A stretch of DNA of 13,617 nt, from the NCBI GenBank assembly GCA_031390425.1, contig JANMTL010000307.1, positions 1-13,617 on the forward strand, written 5' to 3'. The notes beneath the pieces were generated by a model, which searched no databases, had not been told where the DNA came from, and saw nothing but the letters and a program-made list of their open reading frames with translations. The stretch is from PBB1 sp031390425 (GTDB taxonomy: Bacteria > Pseudomonadota > Gammaproteobacteria > Burkholderiales > Burkholderiaceae_C). The position numbers and the translations under genes are program-made. Positions 1-7,617 of this stretch are shown in pieces (the stretch's first letter is position 1; every line of letters begins with the position of its first letter).

Positions 1-1657
1 CATCAACATGGTGGCGCTGATCGACGGCCAGCCGAAGCTGTGCAACCTGAAGGATTTGATCGCGGTGTTTTTGCAGCACCGCCGGGAAGTCATCACCCGC
101 CGCACGGTGTACGAACTGCGCAAGGCCCGCGAGCGCGGCCATGTGCTCGAAGGCCTGGCGGTGGCGCTGGCCAATATCGACGAGTTCATCGAGACCATCA
201 AGGCCTCGCCCACCCCGCCGGTCGCCAAGGCGGCGTTGATGAGCAAGAGCTGGGATTCGTCGATGGTGCGCGAGATGCTGGCCCGTGCCGAAGGCGAGGC
301 CACCGGCGGACGCGACGCTTTTCGGCCGGAGGGCTTGGCAAAGAGCTTCGGCCTGCAATCCGACGGCCTGTACCGGCTGAGCGACGATCAGGCCGGTGAG
401 ATTTTGCAGATGCGCCTGCAACGCCTGACCGGGCTGGAGCAAGACAAGATCATCAGCGAATACAAGGAGGTGATGGCCGCCATCGCCGACCTGCTGAACA
501 TCTTGTCCACCCCCGAGCGCGTCACCTCGATCATTGCGAGCGAGCTGACCTCGATCAAACAGGAGTTCGGGCAGACCAAGGTCGGCGCGCGCCGCAGCAC
601 GATCGAGCACAACGCGCAGGACCTCGGCACCGAAGACCTGATCACGCCGACCGACATGGTGGTCACGCTCAGCCACACCGGCTACTTCAAAAGCCAGCCG
701 CTGGCCGAGTACAGCGCGCAAAAGCGCGGTGGCCGCGGCAAGCAGGCCACGCAGACCAAGGAAGACGACTGGATCGAGCAGTTGTTCATCGCGAACACGC
801 ACGACTACATCCTGTGCTTCACCAACAAAGGCCGCGTCTACTGGCTCAAGGTGTGGGAAGTGCCGCAGGGCTCGCGCAATTCGCGCGGCAAGCCGATCGT
901 CAACATGTTCCCGCTGCTGCCGGGCGAAAAGGTCAACGTCGTGCTGCCGCTGACCGGCGAGGCACGCACCTTCCCGGCCGAGCGATTCGTCTTCATGGCG
1001 ACCGCCAAAGGCACCGTCAAAAAGACGTCGCTGGATGAATTCAGCAACCCGCGCAAAGCCGGAATCATCGCGGTCGATCTGGACGAAGGCGACTTTTTGA
1101 TCGGCGCGGCCATCACCGACGGCAAGCACGACGTGATGCTGTTCAGCGACGCTGGCAAGGCGGTGCGCTTCGACGAAAACGACGTGCGTCCGATGGGCCG
1201 CAACACCCGTGGCGTGCGCGGCATGATGTTGGAAGACATCCACAGCGTGATCGCGATGCTGGTCGCCGAAGACGAGACGCAGAGTGTGCTGACCGCCACG
1301 GCCAATGGCTACGGCAAGCGCACCAGCATCGTCGAATACACGCGCCACGGGCGCGGCACCAAGGGCATGATCGCGATCCAGCAAAGCGACCGCAACGGCA
1401 AGGTCGTCGCGGCCACGCTGGTGCGACGCGACGACGAGATCATGCTGATCACCGACAAGGGCGTGCTGGTGCGCACCCGCGTGTCGGAGATCCGTGAACT
1501 CGGCCGCGCCACCCAGGGCGTGACGCTGATCGCGCTCGACAACGGTTCCAGCTTGAGCGGCCTGCAGCGCATCGTCGAAAACGACGTGAGTGCTGAAGGC
1601 GATACCGACAACACCCCCGGCGACGAGGATGGATCGCCACCGACCGAGACCCTCTGA
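1..1657 (+). CDS. gyrA: DNA gyrase subunit A, C-terminal part (5' end outside window)
   Basis: GyrA is the DNA-cleaving subunit of the A2B2 gyrase that introduces negative supercoils using ATP. The first complete codon is at position 2 and about 551 residues are visible, so roughly the first third of the protein is missing, including the quinolone-resistance region and the catalytic tyrosine. Visible parts are the end of the breakage-reunion core and coiled-coil (HRREVITRRTVYELRKARER, close to E. coli GyrA), then the GyrA-box QKRGGRG at 719-739, which is needed for DNA wrapping and distinguishes GyrA from ParC. After it come repeated beta-pinwheel blades (for example GRVYWLKVWEVP, ATAKGTVKKTSLDEF, ITDKGVLVRTRVSEI) and an acidic, disordered tail. 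No frameshift or truncation is seen. The stop TGA (1655-1657) overlaps the next start codon by one base. Confidence 0.97.
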   Translation, partial: INMVALIDGQPKLCNLKDLIAVFLQHRREVITRRTVYELRKARERGHVLEGLAVALANIDEFIETIKASPTPPVAKAALMSKSWDSSMVREMLARAEGEATGGRDAFRPEGLAKSFGLQSDGLYRLSDDQAGEILQMRLQRLTGLEQDKIISEYKEVMAAIADLLNILSTPERVTSIIASELTSIKQEFGQTKVGARRSTIEHNAQDLGTEDLITPTDMVVTLSHTGYFKSQPLAEYSAQKRGGRGKQATQTKEDDWIEQLFIANTHDYILCFTNKGRVYWLKVWEVPQGSRNSRGKPIVNMFPLLPGEKVNVVLPLTGEARTFPAERFVFMATAKGTVKKTSLDEFSNPRKAGIIAVDLDEGDFLIGAAITDGKHDVMLFSDAGKAVRFDENDVRPMGRNTRGVRGMMLEDIHSVIAMLVAEDETQSVLTATANGYGKRTSIVEYTRHGRGTKGMIAIQQSDRNGKVVAATLVRRDDEIMLITDKGVLVRTRVSEIRELGRATQGVTLIALDNGSSLSGLQRIVENDVSAEGDTDNTPGDEDGSPPTETL

Positions 1658-2301
1658 TGAAACGACTCTTCGCCTTCACCGCCCTGTGTTTCGCCATGCA
1701 AGCGCAGGCACAAACGCCCGCTGCCACAGCAACCCCTGTCGCCCCGGTTTCACAAGCGAAGAAAGACATGGTGCAAAAGCTGTTGGCGCTCCAGCAGCCG
1801 GTCTTCGAGAACATCGCGCGCAGCGTCGTCGAGCGGCCGGCGGTGCAGTTGATGCAAGCGGCCGGACAAGCCTTGCAGACGCAAATTCCCACCGACAAGC
1901 GGGAGTCCACCGGCAAGACCATCGAAGCCGATGTGAAGAAGTTCGTCGACGAGTCGGTGCCGGTGCTGCGCGAGCGCGCCATCAAGCTGGCGCCGTCGAC
2001 GTTCGGCGCCGTGTTCGAAGAGAAGTTCACCGAAGACGAACTCAAGCAGTTGATTGCGTGGACCGAATCCCCGGTGAACAAGAAGTTCAAGCAGGCACTG
2101 CCTGAGGTGGAGTCGGCTTTTGTCAAGAAGCTCGTCACCGAGGCCGCTCCCTTGCTCGACCCCAAGTTGCAAGCCTTGCAGCAGAAGGTGCGCGCGACGC
2201 TCGCCGCCAATGCAGACTCGGGTGCGGCGAGTGCTGCGCCCGCTGCTGCCCCGGCACCTGCGCCTGCCGCCAAACCGCCGGCAAAGGCTGCCAGCAAGTA
2301 A
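1657..2301 (+). CDS. Secreted DUF2059 domain protein of unknown function
   Basis: This 214-residue protein starts with a typical Sec signal peptide: MKR, a hydrophobic core and AQA-Q at about residues 18-19, a likely signal peptidase I site. The mature protein should therefore be periplasmic. The middle (about residues 85-150, including FTEDELKQLIAWTESPVNKK) is helical and matches the DUF2059 family, whose function is unknown. The last ~27 residues are an Ala/Pro/Lys-rich low-complexity tail that is probably disordered or may contact the envelope. The start ATG (1657-1659) overlaps the gyrA stop in the arrangement TGATGA. There is no strong Shine-Dalgarno sequence, so translation may be coupled to gyrA. 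It ends 7 bp before serC. The family call rests on motif memory, not a search. Confidence 0.85.
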   Translation: MKRLFAFTALCFAMQAQAQTPAATATPVAPVSQAKKDMVQKLLALQQPVFENIARSVVERPAVQLMQAAGQALQTQIPTDKRESTGKTIEADVKKFVDESVPVLRERAIKLAPSTFGAVFEEKFTEDELKQLIAWTESPVNKKFKQALPEVESAFVKKLVTEAAPLLDPKLQALQQKVRATLAANADSGAASAAPAAAPAPAPAAKPPAKAASK

Positions 2302-2308
2302 TCGGTTC

Positions 2309-3424
2309 ATGCCACGCCCGTTCAATTTTTCGGCTGGGCCGGCTGCGCTTCCGCTGGAGGTTCTGGAGCAGGCTTCTGCCGAGATGCTGGACTGGCACGG
2401 CTGTGGTGTCAGCGTGATGGAGATGAGCCACCGCAGCCGCGAGTTCATGTCGATCTGCGAGCAGGCCGAAGCCGATCTGCGCGAACTGCTGGCGGTCCCG
2501 GCTCACTTTCGCATTCTGTTCATGCAAGGCGGCGGGCTCGGCCAAAACGCGATCGTGCCGATGAACCTGATCGGCCGGTCGAGCAGCCACACCGCCGACT
2601 TCGTGCTGACCGGATCGTGGTCGATCAAGTCGCACGCCGAAGCACGGCGCTACGGTGAAGCGCACATCGCAGCGGGCTCGTCCGGCGGGCGAACGACGCA
2701 CCTGCCAGCACCGTCGAGTTGGCATCTGAGCCCGCATCCGTCGTACCTGCATCTGTGCAGCAACGAAACCATCGACGGCGTCGAGTTCCAGGAACTGCCC
2801 GACCTGCGCGCGCTCGGGTCGGACACACCGCTGGTGGTCGACTGCTCGTCGCACATCGCCTCGCGTGCGGTCGACTGGAGCCGCGTGGGCCTGGCCTACG
2901 CTGGCGCACAGAAGAATATCGGTCCGGCCGGATTGACGTTGGTGTTCGTGCGCGACGACCTGATCGGCCATGCGCTGCCGATCTGCCCCTCGGTGTTCGA
3001 CTACCGCATCGTCGCTGAGCAGGGTTCGATGTTCAACACACCGCCGACCTACGCGATCTACATCGCCGGGTTGGTGTTCCGGTGGCTCAAGCGCCAGCGC
3101 GAGTCGGGCCTCGCCGGCATCCCAGCAATCGAGGCCCGCAACCGTGCCAAGGCGAAGTTGCTGTACGACTGCATCGATGCCTCGGCGCTGTACCGCAACG
3201 AGGTCGATCCGACCTGCCGCTCGCGGATGAATGTGCCGTTCTATCTCGCCGACGAGTCGTTGATCGAGACGTTTTTGAAGGCGGCACGCGAGGCAGGCTT
3301 GCTGCATCTGAAGGGCCACAAGTCGGTCGGCGGGCTGCGCGCCAGCCTGTACAACGCGATGCCGCTCGAAGGCGTGCAGGCGCTCGTGACCCACATGCAA
3401 GCGTTCGAGGCACACCATGGTTGA
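2309..3424 (+). CDS. serC: Phosphoserine aminotransferase
   Basis: SerC is a cytosolic PLP-dependent class V aminotransferase. It converts 3-phosphohydroxypyruvate plus glutamate to phosphoserine in serine synthesis, and acts on the related 4-phosphoerythronate-derived substrate in PLP synthesis. The 371-residue product is close to the usual ~360. It begins with the family hallmark RPFNFSAGPAALP. It carries FMQGGGLGQN (residues 71-80) in the cofactor pocket and YAGAQKNIGPAG (197-208), in which Lys202 is the expected PLP Schiff-base lysine. The C-terminal HKSVGGLRASLYNA motif is also present. The start at 2309 is set by this N-terminal motif; the frame stays open upstream to 2120, but that part overlaps the DUF2059 gene and looks non-coding. 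No clear Shine-Dalgarno precedes it. The 3' end overlaps pheA by 8 bp. Confidence 0.97.
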   Translation: MPRPFNFSAGPAALPLEVLEQASAEMLDWHGCGVSVMEMSHRSREFMSICEQAEADLRELLAVPAHFRILFMQGGGLGQNAIVPMNLIGRSSSHTADFVLTGSWSIKSHAEARRYGEAHIAAGSSGGRTTHLPAPSSWHLSPHPSYLHLCSNETIDGVEFQELPDLRALGSDTPLVVDCSSHIASRAVDWSRVGLAYAGAQKNIGPAGLTLVFVRDDLIGHALPICPSVFDYRIVAEQGSMFNTPPTYAIYIAGLVFRWLKRQRESGLAGIPAIEARNRAKAKLLYDCIDASALYRNEVDPTCRSRMNVPFYLADESLIETFLKAAREAGLLHLKGHKSVGGLRASLYNAMPLEGVQALVTHMQAFEAHHG

Positions 3425-4535
3425 CCCGTCATCGGCCCCCGCCCCCGCAGCGCACCCCGAACTGTTGACGCTGCGCACGCAGATCGATGCGCTCGACCGC
3501 GAGTTGCTCGTGCTGCTGAACCAGCGGGCTGCCCTCGCGATGCAAGTGGGTGAAGTCAAGAAGAAGGAAGGCTCGGTCGCGTTCCGCCCCGAACGCGAAG
3601 CGCAGGTGATCGACGGTCTGAAGGCCAGCAACGTCGGCCCGCTGGCCTCCGAAAGCGTGGCGCCGATCTGGCGCGAGATCATGTCGGCCTGCCGCGCGCT
3701 GGAGACACCGACGCGGGTGGCCTACCTCGGCCCGGCCGGCACCTTCAGCGAGTCGGCGGCGCTCGGCTACTTCGGTTCGTCGATCGCGCGCGTGCTGTGC
3801 AACAGCATCGACGAGGTGTTCCGTGCAACGACCGCCGGGGCCGCCGATTTCGGCGTGGTGCCGGTCGAAAATTCGACCGAGGGCGTGGTCGCACGCTCGC
3901 TCGATTTGTTCCTGACGACGCCGCTGTTCATCATCGGCGAGACCAGCCTGTTCGTGCGCCACAACCTGCTGCGCCGCGACAACACGCTGGCCGGTATCGA
4001 CGCGGTGTGCGCGCACCCGCAGGCGCTGGCGCAATGCCACGACTGGCTCAGCAACCACCTGCCGAATGTCGAGCGGCGGCCGGTTTCCAGCAACGCCGAA
4101 GGTGCGCGGCTCGCGAGCTTGGACCCACGTTTGGCGGCGGTGGCCGGCGACCGCGCCGGCAGCGAGTTCGGCCTTCACATCGTGTCTCCGGCGATCCAGG
4201 ACGACGCGCACAACCGCACCCGCTTCGCAGTGGTGACGCATCCGCAACGCCATCCGCAGCCCCAGGCGTCGGGGCACGATTGCACCAGCCTCGTGGTGTC
4301 GGTGGCCAACCGGCCCGGCGCGGTGTACGACATGCTGATGCCGCTGAAGACCCACGGCGTGTCGATGAGCCGGTTCGAGTCGCGCCCTGCCCGATCGGGC
4401 CAGTGGGAGTACTACTTTTACATCGATGTGCAGGGCCACCCCAGCCAGCCTGTGGTGGCGCAGGCGCTGAAGGAATTGCGCGGTGTCTGCGCGTTCTTCA
4501 AGCTGCTCGGCACCTACCCGATCGACGTGCATTGA
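3417..4535 (+). CDS. pheA: P-protein: bifunctional chorismate mutase / prephenate dehydratase
   Basis: PheA rearranges chorismate to prephenate and then dehydrates and decarboxylates it to phenylpyruvate, the last committed steps to phenylalanine. The 372 residues divide into an AroQ-type chorismate mutase (about 15-95: LRTQIDALDRELLVLLNQR, then VGEVK), a prephenate dehydratase (about 100-275: LGPAGTFSE, VPVENSTEG at 148-156, HPQALAQC, and the catalytic TRF at 268-270) and an ACT domain (about 288-370). The ACT domain has NRPGAVYDML and ESRP at 321-324, which suggests allosteric feedback by phenylalanine. The GAL motif of the family reads GAV here, a conservative change. A good Shine-Dalgarno, GAGG (3407-3410), lies 6 nt before the ATG inside serC, and the 8-bp overlap suggests translational coupling. 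Confidence 0.97.
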   Translation: MVDPSSAPAPAAHPELLTLRTQIDALDRELLVLLNQRAALAMQVGEVKKKEGSVAFRPEREAQVIDGLKASNVGPLASESVAPIWREIMSACRALETPTRVAYLGPAGTFSESAALGYFGSSIARVLCNSIDEVFRATTAGAADFGVVPVENSTEGVVARSLDLFLTTPLFIIGETSLFVRHNLLRRDNTLAGIDAVCAHPQALAQCHDWLSNHLPNVERRPVSSNAEGARLASLDPRLAAVAGDRAGSEFGLHIVSPAIQDDAHNRTRFAVVTHPQRHPQPQASGHDCTSLVVSVANRPGAVYDMLMPLKTHGVSMSRFESRPARSGQWEYYFYIDVQGHPSQPVVAQALKELRGVCAFFKLLGTYPIDVH

Positions 4536-4627
4536 AATGACAGCCCCCACGTCGCTTCGCTCCTGCCCCCCGAGGGGTCGCGGTCGCCCTTGGGGCGGCC
4601 CGGCGGGCGACCGGGCCCGCGCCGACC
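4536..4627. repeat. GC-rich palindromic intergenic element between pheA and tyrA
   Basis: This 92-bp gap is almost entirely C/G-rich and palindromic. A perfect 9-bp inverted repeat, CGGTCGCCC (4581-4589) and GGGCGACCG (4605-4613), encloses a 15-nt loop. Inside it a competing hairpin, CGCCC/GGGCG (4585-4589 with 4593-4597), has a 3-nt loop. Upstream a shorter CCCC/GGGG palindrome (4568-4577) follows a GTCGCTTCGC stretch. No T-run follows, so it is not a classical intrinsic terminator. The composition resembles dispersed elements I remember between genes of Comamonadaceae genomes; that is recollection, not a search. It runs to within about 10 bp of the tyrA ATG and no Shine-Dalgarno sequence is evident. 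Confidence 0.6.
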
Positions 4628-5512
4628 ATGTTTAACCAACTCGGCGTGATCGGCTGCGGCCTGATGGGCGGATCGTTCGCGCTGGCGCTGCGCCGCGCAG
4701 GTCTGGTCAAGCGCGTGGTGGGTTACAGCAAGTCGCCATCGACGACCGAGAAGGCCCGGCGCATGGGCGTGATCGACCAGGCGGCCGAATCGGCGCTGCT
4801 GGCGGTATCCGGCTCGGACATCGTGCTGATGGCGGTGCCGGTCGCGGCCAGCGAAACGACCTTTCGGGCGATCCGGCACTTGATCGAGCCGGGTGTGCTG
4901 CTGATGGATGTCGGTTCGACCAAGCGCGATGTCGTCGATGCGGCGCGCCGGGTGCTGAAAGACCGGCTGCCGAACTTCGTGCCCGCGCACCCGATCGCCG
5001 GCAAGGAGGTCGCCGGCATCGAGCACGCCGACGCCACGCTGTACCAGGGTCGGCAGGTCATCCTGACGCCGCTGCCGCAGACCCTGCCCGATCTGGTTCA
5101 GAAAGCCACCGACGCGTGGGCGGCGGTCGGTTCGCAGGTGCTGCGCATGACGCCCGAGAACCACGACGCCGCCTTCGCTGCCATCAGCCACCTGCCGCAC
5201 CTGCTCGCCTTCGCGTACTTCAACGGGGTGGCCGGGCAACCGGCGGGGCGCGACTTTTTGTCGCTGGCCGGCCCCGGCTTCCGCGATTTCACGCGCATCG
5301 CCGCGAGCGATCCGACGGTCTGGCGCGACATCCTGCTGGCCAACCGCGAGGAGTTGCTGAAGCAATCGAAGCAGTTCCGACAGGCGCTCGATGCGATGGA
5401 ATACGTGATGACCAGCGGCAACGCGGATGCGCTCGAAGAGCTGATCCGCGCCGCCTCGACCGCGCGCGCCGGCTGGGCGATGAACGCCGGCAAGAGCGGC
5501 CCGCCGCGCTGA
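4628..5512 (+). CDS. tyrA: Prephenate dehydrogenase (TyrA family)
   Basis: TyrA oxidatively decarboxylates prephenate (or arogenate in some lineages) towards tyrosine, using NAD(P)+. The 294-residue protein has an N-terminal Rossmann fold with the dinucleotide loop GVIGCGLMGGS (residues 6-16). It then has the family motif AHPIAGKEVAGIEHA (120-134), whose His121 is the expected catalytic histidine, and NHDAAFAAISHLPHLLAFA in the helical C-terminal domain, followed by FTRIAASDPTVWRDI. It has no ACT or chorismate mutase domain and is therefore a monofunctional TyrA. Substrate and cofactor preference cannot be decided from sequence alone. The ATG at 4628 sits only a few bases before the first Rossmann strand, so a later start is unlikely. 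It lies directly after the palindromic element and has no visible ribosome-binding site. Confidence 0.95.
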   Translation: MFNQLGVIGCGLMGGSFALALRRAGLVKRVVGYSKSPSTTEKARRMGVIDQAAESALLAVSGSDIVLMAVPVAASETTFRAIRHLIEPGVLLMDVGSTKRDVVDAARRVLKDRLPNFVPAHPIAGKEVAGIEHADATLYQGRQVILTPLPQTLPDLVQKATDAWAAVGSQVLRMTPENHDAAFAAISHLPHLLAFAYFNGVAGQPAGRDFLSLAGPGFRDFTRIAASDPTVWRDILLANREELLKQSKQFRQALDAMEYVMTSGNADALEELIRAASTARAGWAMNAGKSGPPR

Positions 5513-5529
5513 CAGCGATTCAGGCTGGC

Positions 5530-5571
5530 GGACGCGGCGCTGCGTCCTGCACACTTGCACAGACTTTTTTT
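5530..5571 (+). promoter_or_regulatory. Hairpin plus T7 tract in the tyrA-aroA gap
   Basis: The 68-bp gap before aroA holds a perfect 6-bp inverted repeat, GGACGC (5530-5535) and GCGTCC (5542-5547), with a 6-nt loop that can close by one more G-U pair. A run of seven T (5565-5571) follows 17 nt later and ends 9 nt before the aroA ATG. The hairpin is too far from the T-run for a textbook terminator. The U-rich stretch sits where a Shine-Dalgarno would be expected but none is seen, so it may help S1-assisted ribosome loading. That role is inference. Confidence 0.35.
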
Positions 5572-5580
5572 CGCCCCACG

Positions 5581-7617
5581 ATGTACGCCATTCCTTTCCT
5601 CGACATTCCCCCGCTGCTGCAGGCCGGCGGCTGCGTGCGACTGCCCGGATCGAAGAGCATCTCGAACCGCGTGCTGCTGCTGGCGGGCTTGAGCGAGGGC
5701 ACGACCACGATCCACGACCTGCTCGACTCCGACGACACGCAGGTGATGCTCACGGCGCTGCGCACGCTGGGCTGCCGCATCGAGAGCGACGAGTCCCACG
5801 ACAGAACCAGCCTGCGCATCACCGGGCTGGGCGGGCGACTTCAGGTCAACGAAGCCGCGCTGTTCCTCGGCAACGCAGGCACCGCGATGCGGCCGCTGAC
5901 TGCCGCGCTGGCGATGCTGGCCGCCACCCAGGGCGGCACGTTCGAATTGAGCGGTGTACCGCGAATGCACGAGCGGCCGATCGCCGACCTCGTCGACGCG
6001 CTGCGCCCGCTCGGCTGCCGCATCGACTACCTGGGTCAGGACGGTTTTCCACCGCTGAGGTTGCTGCCCGGCGCGCTGTCGTCATCCGGCGCGCTCGACC
6101 TGAGGGCGCCGATCCGCGTGCGTGGCGATGTGTCCAGCCAATTCCTCACCGCGCTGCTGCTGGCGCTGCCGCTGCTGACCGAACAGCAACCAGCCACGAT
6201 CGAGATCGACGGCGAGTTGATCTCGAAGCCCTACATCGAGATCACGCTGAATCTGCTGGCGCGCTTCGGCATCGAGGTGCAGCGCGACGGCTGGCAGCGC
6301 TTCGTCATCCCGGCCGGCAGCCGCTACAGGTCGCCGGGCAGCGTGCACATCGAAGGCGATGCGTCATCGGCGTCGTATTTCATCGCACTCGGCGCCATCG
6401 CGGCCACCGACGCGCCACTGCGCATCGAAGGCGTCGGCACCGATTCGATCCAGGGCGACATCCGCTTCGTCGAGGCCGCGCGGGCGATGGGCGCGCAGGT
6501 GAGTGGCGGCGCTGGCTGGATCGAGGTGCGCCGCGGTCGCTGGCCGCTGGCCGCGATCGAGCTCGACTGCAACCACATCCCCGACGCCGCGATGACGCTG
6601 GCGGTGATGGCGCTGTACGCCGACGGCCCGAGCCGGCTGACCAACATCGCGAGCTGGCGCGTCAAGGAGACCGACCGCATCGCGGCGATGGCGATCGAGC
6701 TGCGCAAGCTGGGCGCGGCCGTGGTCGAAGGGCCGGATTTCATCGAGATCACTCCGCCACTGCGCTGGGCGCCGGCCGCGATCCACACCTACGACGACCA
6801 CCGCGTCGCGATGTGCTTCTCGCTGGCAGCGTTCAACGCGCTGGCGAGCCCACACGCTCCGGTCTCGATTCGCATCCTCGAGCCGACATGCGTCGCCAAG
6901 ACCTTTCCGGACTATTTCGAGGCGTTGTTTTCGGTGACCCGCACCGCAGCCGAACTCATTCCCATGATCACCATCGACGGACCGACCGCCTCGGGGAAGG
7001 GCACCGTCGCCTGCGCCCTCGCCGAGCGACTCGGCTACCTAGTGCTCGACTCGGGCGTGCTGTACCGGGCCACCGCACTGGCGGCCATCGACGGCCGGAT
7101 CGGCGCCGACGATGCGCCCGCATTGGCGGCTGCCGCAGAGGCACTGGCCATCGAATTCGACAGCGGCGCAATTCGACTGGCCGGCATCGATGTCGCCGAT
7201 CGCTTGCGGCACGAGGACGTGGGCGCGCTGGCGTCGCAGATTTCTGCGTGGCCGCAGGTCCGGCAGGCGCTGCTGCGCTTGCAGTTGTCGTTCCGGCGGC
7301 TGCCGGGTCTGGTGGCCGACGGGCGCGACATGGGCACGGTCGTTTTCCCCGACGCCGGCCTGAAGATCTACCTCACCGCCAGCGCCGAAGCCCGGGCCCG
7401 GAGGCGACTCCAGCAGTTGGAAGGCGCAGGGGTTTCGACTACACTCGCGGGCTTGCTTGCAGGTTTGCACGAACGTGACGCGCGCGATCAAAACCGCGCC
7501 ATTGCACCTCTCAAACCCGCAGCAGATGCGGTGCTTCTCGACAACTCGGCGCTCTCCATCGAATCGACGGTGGAAGCGGTGATGGAACTCTGGCAGCAAC
7601 GCAGGCCGTTCGCCTGA
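5581..7617 (+). CDS. aroA-cmk: Fused EPSP synthase (AroA) - cytidylate kinase (Cmk)
   Basis: One uninterrupted frame encodes 678 residues with two complete enzymes. Residues 1 to ~450 are 3-phosphoshikimate 1-carboxyvinyltransferase, the sixth shikimate-pathway step and the glyphosate target. It has LPGSKSISNR (21-30), GNAGTAMRP (98-106, class I with Gly100), SSQFLTALL (185-193), DCNHIPDAAMT (329-339, with the catalytic Asp329), VKETDRI (361-367), YDDHRVAM (404-411) and KTFPDYFEALF (440-450). After a linker of about 11 residues, ~462-678 is cytidylate kinase, which phosphorylates CMP and dCMP. It has the P-loop GPTASGKGT (467-475), LDSGVLYR, GRDMGTVVFPDA (581-592) and RDQNRAIAPLKPAADA. No stop codon separates the two. 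Start 5581 directly precedes the first AroA strand; the open frame upstream lies in tyrA and is spurious. The aroA-cmk order is common in proteobacteria, and fused annotations are known to me from betaproteobacteria. Confidence 0.94.
   Translation: MYAIPFLDIPPLLQAGGCVRLPGSKSISNRVLLLAGLSEGTTTIHDLLDSDDTQVMLTALRTLGCRIESDESHDRTSLRITGLGGRLQVNEAALFLGNAGTAMRPLTAALAMLAATQGGTFELSGVPRMHERPIADLVDALRPLGCRIDYLGQDGFPPLRLLPGALSSSGALDLRAPIRVRGDVSSQFLTALLLALPLLTEQQPATIEIDGELISKPYIEITLNLLARFGIEVQRDGWQRFVIPAGSRYRSPGSVHIEGDASSASYFIALGAIAATDAPLRIEGVGTDSIQGDIRFVEAARAMGAQVSGGAGWIEVRRGRWPLAAIELDCNHIPDAAMTLAVMALYADGPSRLTNIASWRVKETDRIAAMAIELRKLGAAVVEGPDFIEITPPLRWAPAAIHTYDDHRVAMCFSLAAFNALASPHAPVSIRILEPTCVAKTFPDYFEALFSVTRTAAELIPMITIDGPTASGKGTVACALAERLGYLVLDSGVLYRATALAAIDGRIGADDAPALAAAAEALAIEFDSGAIRLAGIDVADRLRHEDVGALASQISAWPQVRQALLRLQLSFRRLPGLVADGRDMGTVVFPDAGLKIYLTASAEARARRRLQQLEGAGVSTTLAGLLAGLHERDARDQNRAIAPLKPAADAVLLDNSALSIESTVEAVMELWQQRRPFA
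6964..7617 (+). other. cmk: Cmk domain of the fusion; possible internal start
   Basis: Met462 of the fusion (ATG at 6964) falls exactly where a free-standing cytidylate kinase could begin (MITIDGPTASGKGT). The domain from here is 217 residues, close to the 227 of E. coli Cmk. No Shine-Dalgarno is evident in the preceding bases (AACTCATTCCC), so independent initiation looks weak. I list this as a domain boundary and alternative product of the same frame, not as a separate gene. Confidence 0.5.

Noticed and set aside
2135..3682. 515-codon antisense frame across serC and the start of pheA
   Set aside because: It spans two well-supported sense genes, has no domain, and has His/Arg-rich composition typical of a shadow frame.
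3429..4550. 373-codon antisense frame over pheA
   Set aside because: It mirrors pheA almost exactly and shows no motif or start-site support.
4581..4613. Rho-independent terminator after pheA
   Set aside because: The stem is strong, but no U-tract follows; the sequence continues as GGGCCCGCGCCGACC.
5530..5571. Intrinsic terminator between tyrA and aroA
   Set aside because: The hairpin is short and the T-run begins 17 nt after it instead of directly after, so classical termination is unlikely.
5116..5580. N-terminal extension of AroA into tyrA
   Set aside because: The 155 extra codons lie over tyrA in a different frame and are Arg/Ala-rich. The AroA fold begins a few residues after the ATG at 5581.
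7399..7476. Altered P-loop and middle region as a sign of a defective Cmk
   Set aside because: GPTASGKGT still fits the Walker A pattern and, as I recall, is common in betaproteobacterial Cmk. The later GRDMGTVVFPDA and APLKPAADA motifs are intact.
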